Shown: in pieces, positions 27,779 to 36,636 of the stretch
Layout: every line of letters starts with the position of its first letter
Numbering within the stretch: the stretch's first letter is position 1
Assembly (NCBI RefSeq): GCF_900129215.1
Contig: NZ_FQUQ01000002.1
Coordinates: forward strand, 682,001-746,000
DNA: 64,000 bases
Direction of reading: 5' to 3'
DNA from: Pedobacter caeni
GTDB taxonomy: Bacteria > Bacteroidota > Bacteroidia > Sphingobacteriales > Sphingobacteriaceae
The notes under the pieces: generated by a model
What the model was told of the DNA's origin: nothing
Databases searched by the model: none
Seen by the model: the letters and a program-made list of their open reading frames with translations, nothing else
Program-made: the position numbers and the translations under genes

Positions 27779-28354
27779 TTATACAAATATTTGTGGCGCA
27801 AGAAGCCCCAATACAAATCCTCCGATAATCATAAATCCCGAGAGGAGGAAAAGTGGAATAGCGAGCAGCATCTGATATGCCGGCCCTGTTTCCCTGACCT
27901 GGATGAAATATTTGTTGTAGTCTACTTCCTTAGCGGGAATAAGATCAGAAAGGCCTTTTTCGAATGAGGAAATGCCTGAGCCATCTCTGAGGATGAGTTT
28001 ATAGCTGCCACTTTCTGCTGAAAATCTTTTCATCTCCATCTTACCTGTATCGAAATTGCTGGTGTTTGGCCGCATAAAAGAAGGGCTAAGCGAGACTACA
28101 GCTCCATCACTCTCCCGGATAATCTGTATTTCGAATTGATCAACAGGTGTTTTTCTAAACAACTGGCCTTTCTGCCATACGGCATAAAGCCCATTCTGAG
28201 GAACCTGAAAGGTAGCCTCCTTTTGCGTAAAGGGAATTTCCAGGATGACGTTTCCGTTAAAGATCTTTTTTGTCATGCCAAGTGTTTTGATCAAAACAAA
28301 GATTCCTACGGGAATGAGGCAGAACAACCCTATGCGTATTAAAATTAGTGCCAT
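27779..28354 (-). CDS. Hypothetical membrane protein with two terminal helices
   Basis: 191 residues, family not recognised. A hydrophobic N-terminal helix (LIRIGLFCLIPVGIFVLIKTL) and a C-terminal one (MLLAIPLFLLSGFMIIGGFVLGLL) flank a beta-rich middle with FTQKEATFQVPQNGLYAVWQKG and SGSYKLILRDGSG. The middle domain likely lies outside the membrane. It converges on the EamA transporter gene with 4 bases between stops. Confidence 0.7.
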   Translation of the reverse strand: MALILIRIGLFCLIPVGIFVLIKTLGMTKKIFNGNVILEIPFTQKEATFQVPQNGLYAVWQKGQLFRKTPVDQFEIQIIRESDGAVVSLSPSFMRPNTSNFDTGKMEMKRFSAESGSYKLILRDGSGISSFEKGLSDLIPAKEVDYNKYFIQVRETGPAYQMLLAIPLFLLSGFMIIGGFVLGLLAPQIFV

Positions 28355-28432
28355 GATTTTTATTTAACCGCTGAAGCTATAATCAGCTCTGATCGGTTAA
28401 TGTATGAATTTTATATGTACGATAGGGTAGTG

Positions 28433-28440
28433 TATCTTTG
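28433..28440 (+). promoter_or_regulatory. Bacteroidota -7 promoter box TATCTTTG
   Basis: TATCTTTG matches TAnnTTTG exactly and stands 26 bases before the next start codon, in the divergent region 28355-28466. Confidence 0.6.
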
Positions 28441-28466
28441 TTAAATACAGGAAATGATAAACATTT

Positions 28467-29225
28467 ATGAAAAAGTTAATTGCCACCTTGCTTCTGATTC
28501 TGAATTTCTCACTTGTTTTTGGGCAGGGAATCAAACCTGAATATGAGCGGGTTATTTCTGATTTTATCAATTGTGTGAAAAGTGGGAACAGGAAGAAACT
28601 GGCCGATAAAATAGCTTTTCCTTTTGAGCGGCAATATCCCATCCCCGATATAAAGAATAAAACAGAATTTTTAAGGCGGTATAAAGAGGTTTTTGATGAT
28701 CAGTTAATTAAAATGATCCTGGATTCCAAACCTTCGGCAGACTGGACGGATGTGGGCTGGCGGGGAATCATGCTATTTAGGGGAGATTTATGGCTGGACT
28801 ATGATGGTCGCCTGGTTGCAGTTAATTATCAGTCCGAAGCAGAGAAGAAAAAACGGACAGCACTCATTGAAATGGAAAAAAATCAACTGCACCGATCGAT
28901 TAAACAGTTTGAAATCCCCGTTCAGCTATTGGAAACCTCAAAGTTTAAAATCAGAATTGATGATTTGGGAGAGGGCAATTACCGTTATGCTTCCTGGTCT
29001 TTGAAAAATAAAATGAGTGATCAGCCAGATTTGATTTTGAAAAATGGGAAGTTTATATCAGAAGGAAGTGGCGGAAATCACCGGTTTGAGTTTAAAAGTG
29101 GTGATTACGTGTATGATTGTTTAATTATGGTGATGAGAGGGAAAGATACACCTCCCGCTATGCTGACCATATATAAAGGCGATAAGGAGATCTTATCTCA
29201 GGCCGCAAAAGTAATAAAGAAATAA
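28467..29225 (+). CDS. Secreted hypothetical protein
   Basis: Exported protein of 252 residues with a signal peptide (MKKLIATLLLILNFSLVFGQ). Residues about 25-105 (YERVISDFINCVKSGNRKKLADKIAFPF, later DVGWRGIMLFRGDLWLDYDGRL) look like an NTF2/SnoaL-like small domain. The rest includes a beta-rich half (YRYASWSLKNKMSDQPDLIL, SGDYVYDCLIMV). No catalytic motif is visible. It converges on the DUF2625 gene. Confidence 0.7.
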   Translation: MKKLIATLLLILNFSLVFGQGIKPEYERVISDFINCVKSGNRKKLADKIAFPFERQYPIPDIKNKTEFLRRYKEVFDDQLIKMILDSKPSADWTDVGWRGIMLFRGDLWLDYDGRLVAVNYQSEAEKKKRTALIEMEKNQLHRSIKQFEIPVQLLETSKFKIRIDDLGEGNYRYASWSLKNKMSDQPDLILKNGKFISEGSGGNHRFEFKSGDYVYDCLIMVMRGKDTPPAMLTIYKGDKEILSQAAKVIKK

Positions 29226-29237
29226 GTTGAAAGCTGC

Positions 29238-30005
29238 CTACTGAGGTTCAACAGGCGCTTTTTGGTTCAGCTCTCTCTGGTTGCTTAATACAAACTGAAA
29301 CAGTTCTTCGGTAGGCACCAGTTTGCGTTTGCATTTTTCTATATCCATCCCTTCTTTCGTCCACAGGTATGGAGAAAAGCTATAGGATTTATTGCCATCA
29401 AGTTTAGCGATAAACTTGTCCCAGCTGGACCATCTTAAACCTTTGTAAAAGGCAGATAAATCACTGTCAAAACAGAAACGGATAAATTCGGTATAACCAA
29501 GGCCAAGAGACTCCCATTCCAGGCTATTAGGGGCCAGGTAATAAATGGTTTTTAAATCTTCTCCAAACTCCCCGTAATTGATGGCAAAAAAGCCCCCGAC
29601 AGCATCATCGGCAACAAGAAAATAACGAGGTACTTCTCCAAATTCCTTGATTGATTTTCCTTTGTTCCATTCCGAAACAGAACGGTTTAACCGTGGGCTT
29701 CCTGAGCCTAAAATCCGCAACCAACCATTGTCAACCATGATTCCTCCGGTATTGTAAACGACAGCTCCCAAGGTCGAAAAAGTGGTTACCTGGGTGTTGT
29801 ATAAGGCGGTTTTCGCACTGGCAGAATCCAGCTCCAGAACTTCAACTTTGTTCTTCGCAGAATCTATCCATTTTTGGATCAATGGCCAGGCCGGATCAGT
29901 GGTGTTAATTAATTCATCCAGACTCCTCATCTTGTTTTGTGCAAAGGTATTGAAGGAGATAAAGGTGATGCCTAGTATGAAGAGGTTTTTGATGACATTT
30001 TTCAT
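29238..30005 (-). CDS. DUF2625 family secreted protein
   Basis: 255 residues with a signal peptide (FNTFAQN). The body matches DUF2625: RSLDELINTTDPAWPLIQKWIDSAKN, TTFSTLGAVVYNTGGIMVDNGWLRILGSG, FFAINYGEFGE and YYLAPNSLEWESLGLGYTEFI. Function of the family is unknown; relatives sit in SUFU- and SMI1-type immunity neighbourhoods. It lies 42 bases downstream of the Crp-type regulator on the same strand. Confidence 0.85.
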   Translation of the reverse strand: MKNVIKNLFILGITFISFNTFAQNKMRSLDELINTTDPAWPLIQKWIDSAKNKVEVLELDSASAKTALYNTQVTTFSTLGAVVYNTGGIMVDNGWLRILGSGSPRLNRSVSEWNKGKSIKEFGEVPRYFLVADDAVGGFFAINYGEFGEDLKTIYYLAPNSLEWESLGLGYTEFIRFCFDSDLSAFYKGLRWSSWDKFIAKLDGNKSYSFSPYLWTKEGMDIEKCKRKLVPTEELFQFVLSNQRELNQKAPVEPQ

Positions 30006-30047
30006 GGTAAAAGAACTTATCTTTTCAAAGATAGAATGAAAATCTGT

Positions 30048-30611
30048 TTATTTTAAATTTGTTAATGCACGGTTGAGGCTTCTGAGGGTAATTCCAAGAT
30101 AAGCAGCCATATCTTCTTTAGAAATGACAATGTTCTGTTTGTATTGGAGCTCCAGTATTTTCTTTAATCCATACTCAATGGTGTACAATTGTTGTGAGGA
30201 AGCCCGGCTACTGGTATTGATCAACCGCTCGGCCAGTTCGTCTAGTAGCAACTTCTGGAAGTTTAAATCCTTTTCGAGTAGCTGCTTGAAAAAGGGAATA
30301 TTGATGGCGTATGCCTCGACATCTGTAAGGGTTTCTACGCTACATAAACAATTGTTGTTCCTGATGGCTTCTATTTCGCCCAGAATCTCACCTTCGCTTA
30401 AAAACTCGACAATGTAATCTTTGCCGTTCTCTTCACTAAAGAAACATTTCGTGATGCCTTCTTTGATGATGAAAACTTTGGATGACCTGCCATCCTGTTT
30501 CAATAGAAAAGTTCCTTTTGGGAAGGTCTTTAAACTGAGTTCCTCTATATTGGCCTGCTTTTCGTGGAGATTCTCAATAAAGGATAAAAAAAAATGATTT
30601 GTTCTTAGCAT
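30048..30611 (-). CDS. Crp/Fnr-family transcriptional regulator
   Basis: 187 residues. An N-terminal cyclic-nucleotide-binding-like fold (FPKGTFLLKQDGRSSKVFIIKEGITKCFF, then FLSEGEILGEIEAIRNNN) is joined to a short winged helix (SKEDMAAYLGITLRSLNRALTNLK) at the very end. This compact form is common among orphan Crp-like proteins in Bacteroidota. Neither ligand nor target is evident. It is divergent from the HAD hydrolase gene. Confidence 0.88.
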   Translation of the reverse strand: MLRTNHFFLSFIENLHEKQANIEELSLKTFPKGTFLLKQDGRSSKVFIIKEGITKCFFSEENGKDYIVEFLSEGEILGEIEAIRNNNCLCSVETLTDVEAYAINIPFFKQLLEKDLNFQKLLLDELAERLINTSSRASSQQLYTIEYGLKKILELQYKQNIVISKEDMAAYLGITLRSLNRALTNLK

Positions 30612-30690
30612 ATTTTTTAGGTTGGGACAAATGTCCTTTATATGAAACAGCTCATTGACGAATTTTGCCTGAGCAATAACAAAGGTAACA

Positions 30691-31395
30691 ATGAAACATA
30701 AAATAAAAGTGATCGCATTTGATGCAGATGATACCCTATGGGAAAATGAGCCGTATTTTCTGGAAACAGAACAGCAATTCTGTGCTTTACTGGAATATTA
30801 TCTGCCACATCATACGGTTTCTCAGGAGTTGTTTAAAACAGAAATGTCCAATTTGCAGCTGTATGGATACGGTGTGAAAGGGTTTATGCTGTGTATGATT
30901 GAGACGATCTATCGGGTATCAGATGGAAAAGCAGATTTGGAACTGGTGAACAAAACCATTCAGTTAGGTCAGGAATTACTCCAAAAACCAATAATATTGC
31001 TGGATGGGGTAGAAGAAGTATTAAATGCATTAAAGGGGGAATATAGATTGGTTGTGGCCACAAAAGGCGATTTACTGGATCAGGAACGTAAACTAAAAAA
31101 CTCGGGTTTACTGGATTATTTTCACCACATTGAGATCATGAGCGATAAACAAACCGGTGATTACGCAAAGTTGTTAAAGCACCTGGATTGTGCCCCTGAA
31201 AACTTCATGATGCTGGGCAATTCCATTAAATCGGATGTCATTCCTGTTCTTGAACTGCAAGGTTTTGCTGCACATATCCCTTATCATACGACCTGGGCAC
31301 ATGAAAGACATGAACATAAATTAACACATCCCAATTTTTTACAGTTAAATGTAATTACTGATATTTTGACTAAACTTGTTCCTATTAACACTTGA
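30691..31395 (+). CDS. HAD-family hydrolase
   Basis: Cytoplasmic phosphatase-like protein of 234 residues. Motif I is IAFDADDTLWENE with both aspartates; motif II is VVATKGD, motif III involves KNSGLL with a downstream Lys (SDKQTGD), and motif IV is MMLGNSIKSDVIP. The cap domain is helical. Substrate not predictable. It diverges from the Crp-type gene and is followed after 81 bases by a methyltransferase. Confidence 0.88.
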   Translation: MKHKIKVIAFDADDTLWENEPYFLETEQQFCALLEYYLPHHTVSQELFKTEMSNLQLYGYGVKGFMLCMIETIYRVSDGKADLELVNKTIQLGQELLQKPIILLDGVEEVLNALKGEYRLVVATKGDLLDQERKLKNSGLLDYFHHIEIMSDKQTGDYAKLLKHLDCAPENFMMLGNSIKSDVIPVLELQGFAAHIPYHTTWAHERHEHKLTHPNFLQLNVITDILTKLVPINT

Positions 31396-31476
31396 CAGGT
31401 TAAGCAGTTCATAAAATAATGGATCTGGTCATAAAACCAGAAGAAGCAATTTGTTATTACAGGAATAGAAAATAAG

Positions 31477-32085
31477 ATGTCAGAAGGAAAATCACACTGG
31501 GAAAAGGTATATACAACTAAGGCAGCTCATGAGGTTAGCTGGACGCAAGAGGTTCCTAAAACTTCATTGGATTTCATTAATGGTTTCCAGCTCGGAAAAA
31601 GTGCAGGCATCATAGATATTGGAGGAGGAGATAGCCTGCTGGTTGATTTCCTACTGGCGCAGGGTTACCAGAATATTACGGTACTGGATATTTCTGAAGC
31701 CGCACTGGAACGCGCAAAAAAACGTTTGGGAGATCAGGCAGACCTTGTGAAATGGCTGGTGTCCGATATCACCGATTTTAAACCTGCTGAAACCTATGAC
31801 ATCTGGCATGACCGGGCTACTTTTCACTTTTTAACCACAGCAACACAGATTGAAAAGTATATCACCATTGCGAAAAACTGTGTGAGGGGCTATCTGACCA
31901 TAGGAATCTTCTCAAAAAATGGTCCTGAAAAATGTAGTGGTTTGGAAATCAGGCAATATTCAGAAGATGAATTAGAACAGCAATTCTCTGAAAGTTTTCA
32001 AAAATTACAGGTCATTACTGAAGACCATGTAACTCCTTTTAATACGGTTCAGAATTTTATTTTTTGCAGTTTCAAGCGCATTTAA
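31477..32085 (+). CDS. Class I SAM-dependent methyltransferase
   Basis: 202 residues with the Rossmann-type methyltransferase fold. Motif I is IIDIGGGDSLLVDFLL, motif II is ITVLDISEAALERAKKR, and WLVSDITDF and YDIWHDRATFHFLT follow. The start (SHWEKVYTTKAAHEVSWTQ) is typical of small-molecule methyltransferases such as thiopurine and tellurite-resistance types. Substrate unknown. Its 3' end overlaps the stop of the convergent gene by 14 bases. Confidence 0.87.
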   Translation: MSEGKSHWEKVYTTKAAHEVSWTQEVPKTSLDFINGFQLGKSAGIIDIGGGDSLLVDFLLAQGYQNITVLDISEAALERAKKRLGDQADLVKWLVSDITDFKPAETYDIWHDRATFHFLTTATQIEKYITIAKNCVRGYLTIGIFSKNGPEKCSGLEIRQYSEDELEQQFSESFQKLQVITEDHVTPFNTVQNFIFCSFKRI

Positions 32086-32575
32086 CTGATGTTGCAGGTG
32101 TGGTTTGAATATTAGAGGAAATGATATTCATAATTTCGGTCCTGTACTCCGGTGATTCGTAACAAATGTCTGTATCACTGATGTCAAAGAGCTTCATTTC
32201 ACCTGAATTATATTCCAGAAAGAGACAGTCGGATCTGTCTAGTCCATCTGCATAATGATATTGTACAGTTTTAACATCGGTCCAGGGGATCTCTTTTTCT
32301 CCTTTAAAGGTGATCCCCTCTGCTGATATCACTATAGCATGCCTGAACATCGAGATCACCTTCCTTATAAAATCTAAGGTGGAAAATCCGAAAAAGATAA
32401 GAGGAATTAAAGTAATCAGTACGGCGATTCCTTTCACTTTTGAAGAGGATGGCATCTCTATTAACCCCATCATCGCCAGAAAGCCTGTGCCTCCGAATAG
32501 AAGGACCATGAGCAGGTAAAATAAGAAGTGTTTCGCTAAACTTTCAATTGTAAATCTAATGTATTTTGTTTCCAT
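32072..32575 (-). CDS. STM3941-like membrane protein
   Basis: About 167 residues starting at METKYIRF (32575); an upstream ATG at 32605 would overlap the preceding gene, and AGGAATAAA before 32575 is a good ribosome site. Two helices (FLFYLLMVLLFGGTGFLAMMGL and GIAVLITLIPLIFFGFSTLDFI) are followed by a PH-like domain (AIVISAEGITFKGEKEIPWTDVKTVQYHY). This layout matches the STM3941 family of unknown function. It is in one operon with the TIGR04222 protein. Confidence 0.75.
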   Translation of the reverse strand: METKYIRFTIESLAKHFLFYLLMVLLFGGTGFLAMMGLIEMPSSSKVKGIAVLITLIPLIFFGFSTLDFIRKVISMFRHAIVISAEGITFKGEKEIPWTDVKTVQYHYADGLDRSDCLFLEYNSGEMKLFDISDTDICYESPEYRTEIMNIISSNIQTTPATSVKCA

Positions 32576-32592
32576 TTTATTCCTGTTTAAGG

Positions 32593-33972
32593 TTAACATC
32601 CACATCCTGTATTATCCGGTTGTCTGGCTCCGCAAGCCTGATGATCTCCGAAATAATTACCTACTTTTTTGAAAAAGGAAGTATCTGAAATGCCATTGAA
32701 TTGATTGATAATGATTGCTTTCTGATTTAAGGTGTTAATGCCATTCAAAAAGACAGCTTGTTTTTTAATCTCTCTTGCCATCATCTCCTGATCAGTACTT
32801 AAAAATATCCATGGAATCATGAAACAGAAGCTGATGACGAAGAATATGGACAGCAGCAGGATGGCGAAACCACCTGTTTCTTCGGTTGGAAAAAACCAGA
32901 TCATCATCACCAAAACTGCCATAAACAGGAAGAAAACAGGAGATTGCGGTTTTTTTGATGCGGTTTTTACCCTACAAATAGCGTTTAAATAGGTGCTTAA
33001 GGCTAAATTTAATTGATTGAGATTGAATTTTGAGGATTGAGGTAGCTGATTGAAACATTCAAATAACGATTGGCTATGCATAAGATACCGGTCATTAAAG
33101 GCTTCAGTGCGGGAAATGCTTAGCGAAAAGAACTTTTCTTTAAACGCTCCTTTTGTATCTATGATTTTTATCCAGTTACTCTCTTCAAGATCGTTTACTA
33201 AAAGTAAAAACGCATTGTTGTAACCACCGGTTAACCAGGCCAGCTCATAACGGTTATATTGAGGGATTTTTGCAATGTTGGGTTGCAAATGATGCTTGTT
33301 GTAACGGGCAGTCACCCAGCTAATGATCAGAATCAATGGAATGAAAAGCACTAAGTACTGCAGGAGCGGCAGATCAGGAATGGGTAAGGATCCAAACAAC
33401 ATCCAGCTCAATAGAAAAGGAACAATGATGAGCAGGTAATAGGCTTCCACAGGAGGAAAATGGAATGAGTTTTTGGCGGGGGCTTCCTGTTCAGGTTTTA
33501 AAAAGGATTTTAGTTCAGGAGGAATTCTCCAGAATTTTGCCGGAGGGTTTTGTTCAAAAACACGGATATAAAGGATTAAGGTTTCAAGATACCAGTCCTG
33601 GTGTTTGTTATAGTCGATAATACCACCCACATTAGGAAAGTGGTGAAGCTCACGCTGTAAAATATTAGGGCAGAAGTTTTTCCAGTATTCAGTCGTATAG
33701 AGTAAATGCATGTGCCAGACTTTATCTACAACAATAGAGGGGGAGGCTCCATTTTCAGAAATGCAACACAAGTAAACAAAGCGTTTATATTCCTGAATGG
33801 CCGCTTTGGTGAAGTCCTCGCTCCAGTCTTCAGTTTGAGCGATCTTTTTTGAAAACGGAATGATTGTATCGGCATCGTCAATAGCGTAATTTGCAATCCG
33901 GATCCAAAGTGGGTTATCCTGATAATTCAGGTAGTCCGCGGTTAATTTGATATTGGAATGGGCCGGTTTCAT
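32593..33972 (-). CDS. TIGR04222/GRDP-like membrane protein
   Basis: 459 residues. The N-terminal domain (EYKRFVYLCCISENG, VDKVWHMHLLYTTEYWKNFCPNILQRELHHFP) is typical of the glycine-rich-domain-protein-like module that opens TIGR04222 membrane proteins. Helices around 180-225 (YLLIIVPFLLSWMLFG, YLVLFIPLILIISW) and 345-400 (FFLFMAVLVMMIWFF, ILLLSIFFVISFCFMI) follow. A short C-terminal tail rich in Cys and Gly ends in DNTGCGC, much shorter than the glycine-rich tails of other members. Function unknown. Confidence 0.8.
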   Translation of the reverse strand: MKPAHSNIKLTADYLNYQDNPLWIRIANYAIDDADTIIPFSKKIAQTEDWSEDFTKAAIQEYKRFVYLCCISENGASPSIVVDKVWHMHLLYTTEYWKNFCPNILQRELHHFPNVGGIIDYNKHQDWYLETLILYIRVFEQNPPAKFWRIPPELKSFLKPEQEAPAKNSFHFPPVEAYYLLIIVPFLLSWMLFGSLPIPDLPLLQYLVLFIPLILIISWVTARYNKHHLQPNIAKIPQYNRYELAWLTGGYNNAFLLLVNDLEESNWIKIIDTKGAFKEKFFSLSISRTEAFNDRYLMHSQSLFECFNQLPQSSKFNLNQLNLALSTYLNAICRVKTASKKPQSPVFFLFMAVLVMMIWFFPTEETGGFAILLLSIFFVISFCFMIPWIFLSTDQEMMAREIKKQAVFLNGINTLNQKAIIINQFNGISDTSFFKKVGNYFGDHQACGARQPDNTGCGC

Positions 33973-34105
33973 AGCTTTACTTTTTCTATGAATCTCCGGA
34001 AATAGTAAAATATAAAAGTCTTATGTAGGTCTTGTTGTGTGGTTTTTTAGTCCTGTATTAGTCTTGTAATAAAGAAAATGATCAAGGATACAAAATAAAA
34101 GGCAT

Positions 34106-34140
34106 AAAAAAAGAGGTACTTAAAGCACCTCTTTTTTTTT
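34106..34140. terminator. Bidirectional rho-independent terminator
   Basis: A 16-base A-rich arm (34106-34121) pairs with 34123-34138 with one mismatch, the core being AGAGGT and ACCTCT, flanked by A and T runs. It ends the outer membrane protein gene on the minus strand. Confidence 0.85.
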
Positions 34141-34153
34141 ATTTGATTATTGA

Positions 34154-34621
34154 TTATAACCTGAATCCTACTCTTAAAGCTGCATAAGAAGTCCCTGCAT
34201 CTTCAACTCTGATTCCGGCATCGATACGGTTGTTGAATTTGTAGCCAACACCACCACCAACAAGGAAGTTTGTACCTACATCATTGAATCCGATTGCAGC
34301 ACCTAAGTTGAAGTTAATGAAGACCTTTGGATCTACAAAATACTTCACTCCACCTTTTAATGGTAAAAAAGTATAATTATCGAAGTAATCGTATTTAGGG
34401 AATAAGGTTTCTACTCCGGTAGCCAGGGTTAATCCTAATTTCTTCTCTACTGCCCATTCGGCCTCTAAAATTCCGCCAATCCCTACATTGTAACCTTTAC
34501 TAAACGGAATAAGCAATTCTGGTGAGAGGGTTATTTTTGCTGATTGTGCATACGATTTTGCCGTAAAGCACATAAACATTGCAGCAATCATTCCGGTAAT
34601 TAAGAGTCTTTTTGTATTCAT
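34154..34621 (-). CDS. Small outer membrane beta-barrel protein
   Basis: 155 residues with a signal peptide (MCFTAKSYAQS). Alternating strands (ITLSPELLIPFSKGYNVGIGGILEAEW, LGLTLATGVETLFP, GVKYFVDPKVFINFNLGAAIGF, GGGVGYKFNNRIDAGIRVE) and the end YAALRVGFRL suggest an eight-stranded barrel of the OmpW/OmpX size with a C-terminal aromatic pattern. Function unknown. A strong terminator follows. Confidence 0.8.
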   Translation of the reverse strand: MNTKRLLITGMIAAMFMCFTAKSYAQSAKITLSPELLIPFSKGYNVGIGGILEAEWAVEKKLGLTLATGVETLFPKYDYFDNYTFLPLKGGVKYFVDPKVFINFNLGAAIGFNDVGTNFLVGGGVGYKFNNRIDAGIRVEDAGTSYAALRVGFRL

Positions 34622-34764
34622 AAGATAAATTTGTTAGTTCAATCTGCTTTAAACAAAGATTAGACCAAATTTGTGATTTCTCATGTGCCAAGCCGTATAT
34701 GCTCTTTATCAGGAATAAAAAGGGGGCTTATGAGTGATATTCTAGACACAAAAGGAATCAGGTG

Positions 34765-35253
34765 TTATACTTTCTTCGGATGATCATAACTAATCACACG
34801 GTACAATTTCCATTGTCCATCTTTAAGCTGCCAGACATGCACAAATTTAAAAGTCCCGCTTAATTTTTCCTGCGCTCCTTTATTCGTGTAGTAAAAACGA
34901 TGTGCACCAATTTCAATTGCTCCAAATCCTTTTATCGGATGGACTTCAAGACTCCCTGGAACCAGTTCCCTGCGGATATGGTTCCCTCTGGCACAGGTTT
35001 CCACAATTGATTTCAGTTCGTTGTCTGCACCAAGGGTAAGACCGCCAATGTCATGAAAAAATTCCATGTCCGGGCTTAAGAACTTTTTATAAGTTAGGGT
35101 ATCACAGTTATTAACGGCATTGAACATCAGGCTGTCTGCCTTGGAGATTTCTTTGAATAAAATTGCTTGAATGGGAATGGTTTGCTGCGCAAAAGATAGA
35201 TTAAAAGAAAGAAGAAAAAGGAAAACTGGAATAAGGGTTTTAGGGGACATCAT
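34765..35253 (-). CDS. Secreted NTF2-like (DUF4440) protein
   Basis: 162 residues with a signal peptide (SFNLSFAQQ). The NTF2/SnoaL fold is seen in ISKADSLMFNAVNNCDTLTYKKFLSPDMEFFHDIGGLTLG, VHPIKGFGAIEIGAHRFYY and GTFKFVHVWQLKDGQWKLYRVISYDH. Such proteins are steroid-isomerase-like or binding domains; no substrate can be named. Confidence 0.82.
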   Translation of the reverse strand: MMSPKTLIPVFLFLLSFNLSFAQQTIPIQAILFKEISKADSLMFNAVNNCDTLTYKKFLSPDMEFFHDIGGLTLGADNELKSIVETCARGNHIRRELVPGSLEVHPIKGFGAIEIGAHRFYYTNKGAQEKLSGTFKFVHVWQLKDGQWKLYRVISYDHPKKV

Positions 35254-35440
35254 TTGTGTTTTGTTAATTTTATGGGGACTAAGCTAATGATATGCCAGTC
35301 TTGCCGCTACTTGTTAAATGGTGTTGTGAGCGTTTCTTTGTAAGAACAGGTCATTTTCTGTACGATAACGAACAGCGTTATGTACGGTTATGTTCAATGG
35401 CTAAAGTAGTCAAAATGACGATAGTGCTAAGCCCTGAAAG

Positions 35441-35469
35441 AAAAAATCCCGGATGGACCAGGATTTTTT
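35441..35469 (-). terminator. Terminator of the LodAB-like operon
   Basis: AAAAAATCC (35441-35449) pairs exactly with GGATTTTTT (35461-35469) over an 11-base loop, giving a T-tract on the minus strand. It lies 31 bases beyond the FAD protein stop. The rest of 35254-35499 shows no gene. Confidence 0.75.
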
Positions 35470-35499
35470 GCTTTAGGCTGCGAAATATCTGTGGATGAA

Positions 35500-36636
35500 T
35501 CAGGCATATTGTTCCGGGCGTGCAGGAACAAAGGAATGCCGTCTTTTCCAGAAAGAAGCTTCCGGCCAGCGTTGTTCTTTATGATAAAACTGTAGTTTAA
35601 GGTCCTGATAGCTATGGAAGATGCGGCTGATGTCCTGTTGATAACGGTCAATGGCTTTTGTATCTCCTTTGTGGTTTTCCATTAAGGCAGCTGCAGCCTG
35701 AAAGGCAGAGCTTAATGCGAAGCCGATTCCCATGGAAGAGAGGGGATCAAAGGCTGCGGCGGCATCGCCTACGGCAATAAAGTTTTTCCTTGCGGAGCAA
35801 TCGTTCAATTGAGAAAAGGCGTTACGGGTCCAGAGCGGTTCATTGGATATGGTATTGGATGTTCTGTGCAGGGTATGTGTGGTTTGTTTTAACATCTGGC
35901 ACCAATTCTCCGTTTTATGCAATTGTAAAGCTGAGGCCCTGTCTGCATCTGTAAAGAAAGCAACAGCGATCTGCTGGTTTGGCAATGCAGCGGTATACCA
36001 CCATCCTTCTTCTGTGGCTTCCATAAACAGATCCTGACTAATGCTACGGTCGTCTGTAGTTTTCAGGAAGGCCCCGATAGCGACCAGCTGATCATACTTT
36101 ATAGATTCAATACCCAATTGACGGCTAACTGTACTTTGTCTGCCGGTTGCATCAACAACGTAACGGGCATGGATGTTAAAGTTTTGATAGTCACGGTGCT
36201 TTAAGCTGGCTTCCCATTGCAGATCTTCCCGTTGTTTCAGGGATTCACAGCGGGTTCTTGGAAAAACGATTCCTCCCCGGCTTACCACTTGTTCGAGCAG
36301 GTGCAGGTCGAACTTTTCCCGGTCTATCTGATAATTCCCTCCTGCTGAGGTAAACATAGATTCTCTGGTGCTGATGTATGGACTTCCCCAGGAAGCTTTA
36401 TTGCTGTATCCTTCTATAAAGCTATCTGATCCAAAATCATTTTTATGGATACCCACATAGTTCAGTAAGTCGAATAAAGCAGGGCTGACATTTTCGCCGA
36501 CACGTGTCTGGTCCAGTGTGCTATGCTCCACAATGGTAACCTTGAGCCCTGAGTAGCGCAACAGGCTAAGAGCGGTGGCAGCCCCTGCAGGGCCGCCACC
36601 GATAATTAATACATCGGTTTGCATTGTTCTGTTCAT
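35500..36636 (-). CDS. LodB-like FAD-dependent oxidoreductase (CTQ maturase)
   Basis: 378-residue flavoprotein of the geranylgeranyl-reductase/halogenase-like family. The FAD motif is DVLIIGGGPAGAATALSLLR near the N-terminus, with a later FIAVGDAAAAFDPLSSMGIGFALSSAF. LodB-type proteins help form the cysteine tryptophylquinone in the partner oxidase, and this gene overlaps the LodA-like stop by one base (TAATG). Tryptophan halogenases share the fold, but the WxWxIP motif is not seen, so a maturase role fits better. It should act in the cytoplasm. Confidence 0.85.
   Translation of the reverse strand: MNRTMQTDVLIIGGGPAGAATALSLLRYSGLKVTIVEHSTLDQTRVGENVSPALFDLLNYVGIHKNDFGSDSFIEGYSNKASWGSPYISTRESMFTSAGGNYQIDREKFDLHLLEQVVSRGGIVFPRTRCESLKQREDLQWEASLKHRDYQNFNIHARYVVDATGRQSTVSRQLGIESIKYDQLVAIGAFLKTTDDRSISQDLFMEATEEGWWYTAALPNQQIAVAFFTDADRASALQLHKTENWCQMLKQTTHTLHRTSNTISNEPLWTRNAFSQLNDCSARKNFIAVGDAAAAFDPLSSMGIGFALSSAFQAAAALMENHKGDTKAIDRYQQDISRIFHSYQDLKLQFYHKEQRWPEASFWKRRHSFVPARPEQYA

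Noticed and set aside
35500..36636. Tryptophan halogenase identity for the FAD protein
   Set aside because: The fold is shared, but the halogenase WxWxIP motif is absent and the neighbour is a LodA-like oxidase.
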